DNA of 64,000 nt from the NCBI RefSeq assembly GCF_009184425.1, contig NZ_WELG01000002.1, positions 806,001-870,000 of the forward strand, given 5' to 3'. Position 1 is the first letter of the stretch. Each line of letters opens with the position of its first letter. Below, piece by piece: positions 18,612 through 25,665 of the stretch. The position numbers and the translations under genes are program-made. Source of the stretch: Flagellimonas olearia. Its GTDB lineage: Bacteria > Bacteroidota > Bacteroidia > Flavobacteriales > Flavobacteriaceae. The notes under the pieces are model-generated. The model was not told the origin of the DNA and did not search any database. It saw only the letters and a program-made list of their open reading frames with translations.

Positions 18612-20093
18612 TTGCTTAAATTTACCTCAAACCAAATACGCTTGTTCAGTAAATTATCCTTACGATCCCGGATATTCTTCAGCATGATATTGTTGGTGGT
18701 CATTGCCTCCGTATTGATTGCCGGGGTTACCATTTACCAGTATAGCGAACAGGGCAGGGACTATCATGAGAATAGGGTGGAGCGTAAGGAAGAGCAGGTG
18801 CTCCAAAGCATTGCCTACACCATACGGGAAACCACCTACCCGGTGAACACGGAAAACCTCGGATTGATCTTTAGGGATGAAATCTACAAGATTGCTGATG
18901 TCCAAAATGTCAACTTTAATATTTACGACCTCGAGGGCAGTCTGATCAAAAGCTCTAGACCCAGTTTTGAGGCCGACTCCATTTCCAATTGTTTGGATGC
19001 ACAGATTCTGAACCATCTACGGGACAGTGATGACAAGCGATATGTTCAGGAACAGCGTGCCGCCGGCGATAATTACCAAGCCACCTACACCTACATCAAC
19101 GATACAAGGTTTAAACCCATCGGGATCGTAAACCTTCAGTACTTTGAGGACAATACCTTCAACAATAAGGAGCTTACCGAGTTTCTCTTGCGTTTGGGAG
19201 GGGTGTACCTGATCATGTTGTTCTCCGCCATTTTCCTCGCGTACTTCATTTCAAAATACATTACCCGATCCCTCCAGACCATTTCCGATAAGATCAACCG
19301 GACCAACCTTACTAGGCGGAATGAAAAAATATACATTGAAAGCCCCGGGCAGGAAATTGGGAAACTGGTGGATTCGTACAACAGAATGATCGATGAATTG
19401 GAGGAAAGTGCCGTAAAATTAGCCAAGAGCGAACGCGAACAGGCATGGCGTGAAATGGCCAAACAAGTGGCTCATGAAATTAAGAATCCCTTGACACCCC
19501 TACGGCTTACCGTTCAGAATTTTGAACGCAAGTTCGACCCCCAGGACCCCGAGATCCAAAACAAGGTCAAGGAATTTTCAAAGACTTTGGTGCAGCAAAT
19601 CGACACCATGAGCAATATTGCCACGGCCTTTTCCAGCTTTGCCAATATGCCCGCCCAACAAAATGAGACCTTGAATGTGGTGAAGATCGTGAAGCTGGCC
19701 TTGGAAATTTTTACCGAAGACTACATCCATTTTATTGCGGATGAGGAAGAGATCATTGCCAAATTGGACCGCACCCAATTGATCAGGGTCATCACCAATC
19801 TGGTGAAAAATGCCATACAGGCCGTTCCCGATGTGTCATCTCCCCGCATATTGGTGACCGTTTCCTCGGAAGGGGAACAGGTGAAGATTTCGGTTGCGGA
19901 CAATGGGGTGGGCATTTCGGATGGGTACAGGCAAAAGGTCTTTGAGCCCAAGTTCACCACCAAATCCAGTGGAACGGGCCTTGGTCTTGGAATGGTAAAG
20001 AACATTGTGGAAAACTACGGCGGAACCATTAACTTTACTTCACAAGTAGGCAAGGGAACCGTGTTTACGGTTAGATTTCCAAAGCAATCTTAG
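18612..20093 (+). CDS. HAMP-containing membrane sensor histidine kinase (NtrY-like)
   Basis: A 493-residue kinase. Transmembrane helix 1 is at about residues 22-42, followed by an extracytoplasmic sensor domain (about 45-190), transmembrane helix 2 (about 197-217) and a HAMP segment. A dimerisation domain carries phospho-acceptor His288 in HEIKNPLTP, and the ATPase domain has NLVKNAIQAV (N box), VADNGVGI (G1) and GTGLGLGM (G2). No response regulator is adjacent, so it is an orphan. The start is uncertain: TTG at 18612 or TTG at 18642. The first ATG (18684) would remove the basic residues before helix 1 and is unlikely. Confidence 0.9.
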   Translation: MLKFTSNQIRLFSKLSLRSRIFFSMILLVVIASVLIAGVTIYQYSEQGRDYHENRVERKEEQVLQSIAYTIRETTYPVNTENLGLIFRDEIYKIADVQNVNFNIYDLEGSLIKSSRPSFEADSISNCLDAQILNHLRDSDDKRYVQEQRAAGDNYQATYTYINDTRFKPIGIVNLQYFEDNTFNNKELTEFLLRLGGVYLIMLFSAIFLAYFISKYITRSLQTISDKINRTNLTRRNEKIYIESPGQEIGKLVDSYNRMIDELEESAVKLAKSEREQAWREMAKQVAHEIKNPLTPLRLTVQNFERKFDPQDPEIQNKVKEFSKTLVQQIDTMSNIATAFSSFANMPAQQNETLNVVKIVKLALEIFTEDYIHFIADEEEIIAKLDRTQLIRVITNLVKNAIQAVPDVSSPRILVTVSSEGEQVKISVADNGVGISDGYRQKVFEPKFTTKSSGTGLGLGMVKNIVENYGGTINFTSQVGKGTVFTVRFPKQS

Positions 20094-20096
20094 ATA

Positions 20097-20124
20097 GCAG
20101 TCAGGTCGAGCGCAGTCGAGACCC
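20097..20124. repeat. Short dispersed repeat (TCGAGCGCAGTCGAG type)
   Basis: The 45-base gap between the kinase and crotonase genes holds GGTCGAGCGCAGTCGAGACC, a semi-palindromic module. Related words (GAGCGCAGTCGAAGG, GAGCAGTCGAGA) recur around 25170-25200, 25255 and 25535, so it is a dispersed element. Confidence 0.5.
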
Positions 20125-20138
20125 TAAAATAACAACAC

Positions 20139-20921
20139 ATGGACTACGAAAACATCTACATCGAAGAAGAGAACAATATAGCCACCATCACCATTGATCG
20201 GCCCAAAAAACTGAACGCCCTCAACAAACGGACCATAGAGGAACTGCATGTGGCCGTAAAGGAGTTGGATGAAGACCCAGATACCAAAGTCATCATCATT
20301 GTGGGAAGTGGTGAAAAGGCCTTTGTGGCCGGGGCGGACATCTCGGAATTTGCCCACTTTTCGGTCAAGGAAGGGCGTCAATTGTCTGCCATGGGTCAAA
20401 AAAACCTGTTCGATTTTATAGAAAACCTATCCACACCCGTGATTGCGGCCATCAATGGCTTTGCCTTGGGGGGTGGATTAGAGCTGGCCATGGCCTGCCA
20501 TTTTAGGGTGGCGAGCACCAATGCCAGAATGGGTCTCCCCGAAGTCTCCCTCGGGGTCATCCCCGGTTATGGGGGTACACAGCGCCTCCCACAGCTTGTG
20601 GGCAAGGGTAGGGCCATGGAAATGATCATGACGGCAGGTATGATCGATGCGGACAAGGCCTTCGCCTACGGTTTGGTGAACCATGTGGTGTCCCCAGAGG
20701 AATTAGTGCCCTTGTGCATTAAAATAGCAAGCAGGATATCGAATAATTCCACTGTGGCGTTAAAACAGGCAATAAAAGTGGTAAATGCTGGTTTTAAGTA
20801 TGATGTTGATGGTTATGCCGCCGAAATAGACGCCTTTGGCCATTGTTTTGGGACCGATGACTTCAGGGAAGGCACATCGGCCTTTTTGGAAAAGCGCAAG
20901 GCAGATTTCCCCGGCTCATGA
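20139..20921 (+). CDS. Enoyl-CoA hydratase/isomerase family protein
   Basis: A 260-residue soluble crotonase-fold protein of normal length. The oxyanion-hole regions are AFVAGADISEF and GFALGGGLELAMAC. The two catalytic glutamates of enoyl-CoA hydratase are present, in GGLELA and in LPEVSLGVIPGYGGTQ. It therefore most likely hydrates 2-enoyl-CoA to 3-hydroxyacyl-CoA in fatty-acid or branched-chain amino-acid breakdown; 3-hydroxybutyryl-CoA dehydratase is a possible narrower role. It is followed after 27 bases by an exported protein of unknown function. GC content is somewhat higher than average for the window. Confidence 0.93.
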   Translation: MDYENIYIEEENNIATITIDRPKKLNALNKRTIEELHVAVKELDEDPDTKVIIIVGSGEKAFVAGADISEFAHFSVKEGRQLSAMGQKNLFDFIENLSTPVIAAINGFALGGGLELAMACHFRVASTNARMGLPEVSLGVIPGYGGTQRLPQLVGKGRAMEMIMTAGMIDADKAFAYGLVNHVVSPEELVPLCIKIASRISNNSTVALKQAIKVVNAGFKYDVDGYAAEIDAFGHCFGTDDFREGTSAFLEKRKADFPGS

Positions 20922-20948
20922 CCGTTGGCGCGACCAACCCAAATCGAA

Positions 20949-22499
20949 ATGAAAAAACAAATCGTCCTGTTGGGCCTTCTTCTCATGGGCATTGTGGCAC
21001 AGGCCCAAAAAATGCCCGTTTCCTATAATTTTGGTGAAAAATACAACGACCGCTACCGCTATTCCAACCTCTTGACCATTGATGATGACGGTACCGGGGG
21101 CTATATTTTGGTCCGAGCCTACTACCAAGGCCTGATCTTAAGGCCCAAAGGCTACCTCATAGAACACTACAATGCCGATCTGGAACTGGTCACGGAGTAC
21201 AATTACAAGCTCAAGGGACTCGACTTTGTGGACGGGTTTCTGAAAAATGGCCAATTGAACCTGATGTTCCTCAACTACAATGAGGGTAGGCACGAATACG
21301 AATATTGGGTGCATACCAGCCCCATAATTACATTTGATTTTAAGGAGAAAAAACTGCTTTCCATCAGCTCGGAGCAGGTGGACGATCCGGTGGGGAAAAA
21401 CTACTACAACCGGAACTTTTCCAAAGGATTTACCACGGCCATTCTTTTTGATGAGGACAAAAGGGGCTTTGTAATCAGTACCCACCACAAAAGAGGCAAG
21501 GACAACAAGCATATGATCCATATGTTCGATACGGCCCTCAACAAAAAATTCGAGTTCGACTTCTCTGGCGAGATCGAGGAAAAGAACTACGCTTTTGAGA
21601 ACGTGGCCTTCTCGCAGGACCTGCAGACCGCGTATATTGTGGGGAAAGCCTATTTTAAGAAGAAACGCTTTCAGGTGGACGAGCGCAAGTTCCAGTACGA
21701 GCTTATAAGGGTTAACACCAACGGAAGCAGCGCACAATCGTTTGTGGATCCCGGAAAATATCCCGAAGCGCTCTATCCGGTTCGGTTTAAAAACAGACTG
21801 GTCTGTATCGGATTTTATGCCGATAGAAAGGACAATCGCTACAACGGAATCGCCTATTTTGACCTAGATCCCACCTCGCTCGACATCAATTCCCAAAAAT
21901 ACAATCCCTTTTCCCAGCAGTTCATGGAAGACAAGTTTGGTAGGGAAGAGGACAAGGAAGTAAAGAATTTGGTCTTCAAAGGGGTGCAGATCGCCCCAAA
22001 CGACGATATCTTCTTTAATGCTGAGGAATACTTTGTGACCACGGGCATGGAGGTCACAGGTGCCGGACAGCGCATTAAAACGGAACGCTACCACTATAAC
22101 GACATTGTAAGCGCCAAGTTAAAGCCCAATGGCGAAATGGACTGGGTACGCAACATCAACAAAACGGAGGTTACCCGAGGCGATGGCGATTATGCCTCCT
22201 ACAGCTCGTACTGCAAGGATGGCAATACCTACTTCTTTATCTGTACCGCGGCAGACAACCCACAACTTATTGGCAACGAACGTCTTATCTTTAAACAGGG
22301 TTTTAGCCGAAACCGCAATGTGTTCATGATCTCCTTGGACCCGAACGGTGTTTTGGACTACGAAAAGATCATAGACCAACAAGAGGCCCGTTTGCCCCTT
22401 ATGGTCTCCAAACCCTTAAAGGATGCCATGGCGGACCATATGTTGTTCTATGCCAAACGGGGCGGTAAAAAGCAGTTGGTCAAGGTAGATTTCAACTGA
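20949..22499 (+). CDS. Exported protein of unknown function
   Basis: A 516-residue protein beginning MKKQIVLLGLLLMGIVAQAQ, a clear Sec signal peptide. The frame extends upstream to a TTG at 20925, but that would bury the signal, so I start at the ATG. The mature protein is rich in beta strands with alternating Tyr/Asp and repeated FDxxL-type strands (HMFDTALNKKFEFDF, AYFDLDPTSLDI), suggesting a propeller or WD-like fold. I recognise no catalytic motif. Similar proteins occur as hypothetical proteins in Flavobacteriia. Codon usage and GC resemble those of the preceding crotonase gene, with which it is probably co-transcribed. Confidence 0.75.
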   Translation: MKKQIVLLGLLLMGIVAQAQKMPVSYNFGEKYNDRYRYSNLLTIDDDGTGGYILVRAYYQGLILRPKGYLIEHYNADLELVTEYNYKLKGLDFVDGFLKNGQLNLMFLNYNEGRHEYEYWVHTSPIITFDFKEKKLLSISSEQVDDPVGKNYYNRNFSKGFTTAILFDEDKRGFVISTHHKRGKDNKHMIHMFDTALNKKFEFDFSGEIEEKNYAFENVAFSQDLQTAYIVGKAYFKKKRFQVDERKFQYELIRVNTNGSSAQSFVDPGKYPEALYPVRFKNRLVCIGFYADRKDNRYNGIAYFDLDPTSLDINSQKYNPFSQQFMEDKFGREEDKEVKNLVFKGVQIAPNDDIFFNAEEYFVTTGMEVTGAGQRIKTERYHYNDIVSAKLKPNGEMDWVRNINKTEVTRGDGDYASYSSYCKDGNTYFFICTAADNPQLIGNERLIFKQGFSRNRNVFMISLDPNGVLDYEKIIDQQEARLPLMVSKPLKDAMADHMLFYAKRGGKKQLVKVDFN

Positions 22500-22541
22500 T
22501 CGCCCACAAAAAGCAGCTTAAAATTCCCACAGCAGATTTCA

Positions 22542-22591
22542 TCCGTCAATCCTAAAGGGCAACCCGTCAATCCAAACGGGTCAAGGGTCAA
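22542..22591 (+). promoter_or_regulatory. Operator-like direct repeats upstream of lipoprotein A (LytTR-box-like)
   Basis: CCGTCAATCC occurs at 22543 and 22564, a 21-base period, followed by GTCAA cores at 22580 and 22587. The steps are therefore 21, 14 and 7 bases. The 9-mer TCCGTCAAT differs at one position from the published LytTR half-site [TA][AC][CA]GTTN[AG][TG], and LytTR sites are direct repeats about 21 bases apart. The same layout occurs before lipoprotein B. Binding is inferred. Confidence 0.5.
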
Positions 22592-22621
22592 CTAGGCCCC
22601 AAAATACCCAATGGGCCCGCG

Positions 22622-22629
22622 TACTTTTG
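22622..22629 (+). promoter_or_regulatory. -7 promoter element (TACTTTTG) for lipoprotein A
   Basis: A perfect TAnnTTTG match 28 bases upstream of the ATG and exactly 35 bases after the start of the last GTCAA repeat. No TTG lies at the -33 position, which fits an activator-dependent promoter. Confidence 0.55.
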
Positions 22630-22657
22630 GTTTCAGATAACAATTAAATAAAAAATT

Positions 22658-23611
22658 ATGAAATCAATTAAAGTACTGGGCATGGCCCTTTTGGGAATGT
22701 CCATCATTTTGGCCTCTTGTTCTGCAGAAGATGGGGAAAAAGGGGATCAAGGATTGCAAGGAGCCAAGGGTGACACAGGAGATAAAGGTGATCAAGGAGA
22801 ACAAGGTCTTCCTGGGGAAGACAAGCCCAATGTGGATTTTTATTTCCAAAATGGTTTTAGCGATTATACAGATACTCAAGATGCAAGCATTGTACCGCCT
22901 AATATTGGAAGTGATGACCAGGAATTACAACTTCTCTATTCAAATAATGGCCTAGTGACAACGGAAAGGAGATCAGTGTTGCGCTTTGACAATATTGCTG
23001 ATGAAATTACTGCTACCTTGGTTGGTGATGGGGAAAACTGTGCAGACGCTTTTCGTGTAAACAAGGCAACTTTATATGTATACCTAACTGGCTATACAAA
23101 TCAAGATTATGATAATCTATTCATGAAAATTGGTTTTTATGGAGAGGACGAACCAACTTTTGAGCAAACAGAAGCTACATGGACATTTGCCCATGAGAAT
23201 GAGTATTGGGCGGCAGATGGAGGAGAAGCAGCTACATGGGCAGGATTCTCAGGCTCTGACGATTATACATTCTTGCTCCCCAAGGGTTCCGGTGAAGCTT
23301 ATGGTTGGTTTCCAATTATGTTGCCGAGAAGTGTAGTAGAGAACTGGATCTGTAATACTGGCTCCAACAAAGGAATGCGTTTGCGTATTGACCCTAACAG
23401 TGTCGATCTTGGACAGGGTTCAATTGATATTGCTTCAAGTGAAAATCCTAATACAGACCTAAGACCCCTTTTGGTCATCGAGACCGAGGATGTAGAGCCA
23501 TCTGCTGTCACCAAAATGGCCCCAAGCAGCAAGACCCAAGATTGGGACAATATGTCCTATGAAGAAAAAATGGCGCCCCTGTACCGCTACTTTGCGGCCA
23601 AGGGCCTATAA
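22658..23611 (+). CDS. Collagen-like-repeat lipoprotein A
   Basis: A 317-residue lipoprotein (lipobox LASC, Cys21). Residues 26-55 are ten uninterrupted Gly-X-Y triplets rich in Lys, Asp and Gln (GEK GDQ GLQ GAK ...), able to form a collagen-like triple helix and so a trimer. The C-terminal domain (about 60-285) is a beta-rich module resembling DNRLRE-type or carbohydrate-binding beta-sandwiches (SVLRFDNI, ATLYVYLTG, WICN, DLRPLLVIET). It ends in a conserved tail, MAPSSKTQDWD then MSYEEKMAPLYRYF. It is probably a surface-exposed stalk with a binding head. Start and tail are nearly identical to those of lipoprotein B while the head has diverged. A terminator follows at 23644. Confidence 0.8.
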   Translation: MKSIKVLGMALLGMSIILASCSAEDGEKGDQGLQGAKGDTGDKGDQGEQGLPGEDKPNVDFYFQNGFSDYTDTQDASIVPPNIGSDDQELQLLYSNNGLVTTERRSVLRFDNIADEITATLVGDGENCADAFRVNKATLYVYLTGYTNQDYDNLFMKIGFYGEDEPTFEQTEATWTFAHENEYWAADGGEAATWAGFSGSDDYTFLLPKGSGEAYGWFPIMLPRSVVENWICNTGSNKGMRLRIDPNSVDLGQGSIDIASSENPNTDLRPLLVIETEDVEPSAVTKMAPSSKTQDWDNMSYEEKMAPLYRYFAAKGL

Positions 23612-23643
23612 CAAGCTTTCCTTTTTCCCATACCTACCTGCAG

Positions 23644-23673
23644 AGAGAGTCCCGTCCGGGGCTCTTTCTTTTT
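23644..23673 (+). terminator. Rho-independent terminator of lipoprotein A
   Basis: AGAGTCCC pairs with GGGGCTCT around a GTCC loop (one G-U pair), extended by flanking AG/CT pairs and followed by TTCTTTTT. A near-identical terminator follows lipoprotein B. Confidence 0.85.
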
Positions 23674-23676
23674 GTG

Positions 23677-23765
23677 TCATTTCGAACTGTCATCCTGAGC
23701 GAAGACGAAGGAGCATGTGAGAAATCTCAAAGTTTCCAGTGAAACGAGGAATCTCATTCCGTTCC
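23677..23765. repeat. Dispersed palindromic repeat, copy 2 (right arm degenerate)
   Basis: Begins TCATTTCGAACTGTCATCC and contains TGTGAGAAATCTC and an eroded right side (GAGGAATCTCATTCCGTT). It is closely related to copies 3 and 4 but lacks the terminal TCGAAATGACA. Together with the terminator and the operator-like repeats it fills the 337-base gap between the two lipoprotein genes. Confidence 0.75.
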
Positions 23766-23834
23766 CATCATTGGCATACTGCAATGGGATTTTTCGGTCT
23801 TGGGCCCTCTCAAAATAGCAGGCGGATGTACACG

Positions 23835-23884
23835 TCCGTCAATCCTGAAGTGCCATCCGTCAATTCAAAGGGGTCAGGGATCAA
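23835..23884 (+). promoter_or_regulatory. Operator-like direct repeats upstream of lipoprotein B (LytTR-box-like)
   Basis: TCCGTCAAT occurs at 23835 and 23856 (21-base period), with degenerate GTCAG and ATCAA cores at 23873 and 23880. The 21/14/7 spacing is identical to the site before lipoprotein A, as is the 35-base distance to the -7 element. A perfect 8-bp inverted repeat (23885-23904, TAAA loop) sits between this site and the promoter. Confidence 0.5.
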
Positions 23885-23914
23885 TTCACTACTAAAGTAG
23901 TGAACGGCTGAATG

Positions 23915-23922
23915 TACTTTTG
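23915..23922 (+). promoter_or_regulatory. -7 promoter element (TACTTTTG) for lipoprotein B
   Basis: A perfect TAnnTTTG match 26 bases upstream of the ATG, identical to the element before lipoprotein A. No -33 TTG at normal spacing. Confidence 0.55.
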
Positions 23923-23948
23923 GTTCAAATAACATTAATAAAAATAGT

Positions 23949-24962
23949 ATGAAATCAATAAAAGTACTGGGCATGGCCCTTTTGGGAATGTCCATCATTA
24001 TGGCCTCTTGTTCCGGGGAAGATGGAAAAGATGGTTTGCCTGGAGATAAAGGAGACAAAGGCGCACAAGGTGACCAAGGGCCAAAAGGTGATCAGGGTGA
24101 TCAGGGTGATCAAGGTGATCAAGGAGATCCGGGTGCCGATGGCCAAGACGGTAGCGACAAACCCAATATGGAGTTCTATTTCCAAAATGGGTACAATGAT
24201 TATACAGGAACACAGGATGCACAGATCAGTCCTGATGGGCTTAATGATACCAATAATGAGTTTATGGTAATACGTGAAGATTTGGGAGATCCTAATGGAA
24301 TGAGGCAATCCGTAATACGTTTTGACGGCATTTCGGGTGTTGTTAATACAGCATTTGATACAGATGGTGCCAACTGTGGAGAAAGTTATAGGGTAGATCA
24401 AGCGATTTTATATTTGTACTCCCATTTCTCTACTGTTGATGTTGCCACCCCTGGATATATACATCTTGGTTTCTATGAAGATGGAGACCCTTTATTTGAT
24501 GAGTCTTTGGTTAGTTGGACAGCAGCAAATTCTATTGACAATTGGAATTTTAACGGAGCAGGTAGTTGGTGGGCTGACAACCCATTCCCAGGAACAGATG
24601 GCTATACCAACTATATGCCATCGATTACTACTACTTCAAAGGCTTTGGGTTGGATTGCCATTCCCTTGCCACGAGATATTGTGTCAAATTGGATTTGCGA
24701 TGCCAGTGGGGAGAATAACAAAGGTATCAGACTACGATTAACAACGGATTTGGGAAATGGTGAGTCAACCCGAATGGGATTTTTCACAAGTGAAAATGGC
24801 AACACAGATTTAAGACCGTTGTTGGTGGTACAAACTACAGAGGTGGAGCCATCCGCTACTACCAAAATGGCCCCAAGCAGCAAAGCCAAAGATTGGGACA
24901 GTATGTCCTACGAAGAAAAAATGGCGCCCCTGTACCGCTACTTTGCGGCCAAGGGCCTATAA
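23949..24962 (+). CDS. Collagen-like-repeat lipoprotein B
   Basis: A 337-residue paralogue of lipoprotein A. The lipobox is MASC (Cys21), and residues 23-70 are sixteen Gly-X-Y triplets including four consecutive GDQ. The head domain (about 75-305) aligns with that of A in pattern (SVIRFDGIS, AILYLYSH, WICD, DLRPLLVVQT) but differs strongly in sequence. The last 30 residues are almost identical to those of A. The GDQ block is encoded by four near-perfect 9-base repeats (24087-24122), which could change number by slippage without frameshift. Probably an outer-surface trimeric stalk protein controlled by the same regulator as A. Confidence 0.8.
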   Translation: MKSIKVLGMALLGMSIIMASCSGEDGKDGLPGDKGDKGAQGDQGPKGDQGDQGDQGDQGDPGADGQDGSDKPNMEFYFQNGYNDYTGTQDAQISPDGLNDTNNEFMVIREDLGDPNGMRQSVIRFDGISGVVNTAFDTDGANCGESYRVDQAILYLYSHFSTVDVATPGYIHLGFYEDGDPLFDESLVSWTAANSIDNWNFNGAGSWWADNPFPGTDGYTNYMPSITTTSKALGWIAIPLPRDIVSNWICDASGENNKGIRLRLTTDLGNGESTRMGFFTSENGNTDLRPLLVVQTTEVEPSATTKMAPSSKAKDWDSMSYEEKMAPLYRYFAAKGL

Positions 24963-24993
24963 CAAGCTTTCCCTTTCCCATACCTACCTGCAG

Positions 24994-25025
24994 AGAGAGA
25001 GTCCCGTCCGGGGCTCTTTCTTTTT
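24994..25025 (+). terminator. Rho-independent terminator of lipoprotein B
   Basis: The same AGAGTCCC / GGGGCTCT stem with GTCC loop and TTCTTTTT tail as after lipoprotein A, within a duplicated 3' flank. Confidence 0.85.
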
Positions 25026-25028
25026 GTG

Positions 25029-25126
25029 TCATTTCGAACTGTGATCCTGAGCGAAGACGAAGGAGCATGTGAGAAATCTAAAAGTTGCCAGTAAACTATG
25101 GGATTTCTCGTTCCACTCGAAATGAC
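25029..25126. repeat. Dispersed palindromic repeat, copy 3
   Basis: A full 98-base element with outer arms TCATTTCGAA and TCGAAATGACA and inner GAGAAATCT / GGATTTCTC. It is followed by TCAAGACTTCATC and about 25 more bases that recur after copy 4, so copies 3 and 4 belong to a tandem unit of 204-base period. Confidence 0.85.
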
Positions 25127-25232
25127 ATCAAGACTTCATCCTATTTCTAACCCTGTCCTGAGCCTTGCCTTGAGCGCAGTCGAAGGGTAGCCCAAGGAGT
25201 GGGTGGGAAATCCAAATATTCAGGACTTCAAG

Positions 25233-25330
25233 TCATTTCGAACTGTCATCCTGAGCGCAGTCGAAGGAGTTGTGAGAAATCTAAAAGTTACCAGTGAAAC
25301 ATGGGATTTCTCGTTACACTTGAAATGACA
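25233..25330. repeat. Dispersed palindromic repeat, copy 4
   Basis: Begins exactly 204 bases after copy 3 and is nearly identical in sequence and length, including the downstream TCAAGACTTCATC. It contains the GAGCGCAGTCGAAGG word. Confidence 0.85.
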
Positions 25331-25409
25331 TCAAGACTTCATCTCTTTTCTGAGTCTGTCCTGAGCCAAGTTGAGGGATTGGTTGAGAATCGTTCCCAAC
25401 GGGCACATT

Positions 25410-25496
25410 GTCATTCTGAGCAGAGCGAAGAATCCCTTTTAGGTACCCATCCCTATGGAAACAGGTCAATGCGATGCTGAACTAAATTCAGCATGA
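25410..25496. repeat. Second palindromic element type
   Basis: Starts GTCATTCTGAGCAGAGCGAAGAATCC and ends with the small palindrome GCTGAAcTAAATTCAGC followed by ATGAC, so the ends are inverted (GTCAT...ATGAC). It is distinct from the TCATTTCGAA family. The whole 24963-25641 gap holds such elements and no gene that I can support. Confidence 0.6.
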
Positions 25497-25641
25497 CGGC
25501 TTCATTTAACTTTTATAAACGTATTGCCCATTCAAGCCTTGTCCAGAGCAGTCGAGAACACTTACTGGCACCCTTCACCCTCCACCTTTTACCCTTCACC
25601 CATTTAACACTTACCCAAAACCAATCAAAGGAAATAATCCA

Positions 25642-25649
25642 TAAATTTG
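25642..25649 (+). promoter_or_regulatory. -7 promoter element (TAAATTTG) for the radical SAM gene
   Basis: A perfect TAnnTTTG match 16 bases upstream of the ATG at 25666, placing the transcript start within about 10 bases of the start codon. No clear -33 TTG. Confidence 0.5.
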
Positions 25650-25665
25650 GAATAAATCCAAAAAC

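Noticed and set aside
24061-24135. Short repeated units suggesting a CRISPR-like array
   Set aside because: The 9-base units are inside a coding frame and encode Gly-Asp-Gln collagen triplets; there are no spacers and no cas genes.
22500-25660. Possible tRNA or transposase remnants in the repeat-rich region
   Set aside because: No cloverleaf with a T-loop GGTTCRA arrangement and no DDE- or HUH-type protein fragment could be found in any frame; the sequence is explained by palindromic repeats, terminators and regulatory repeats.
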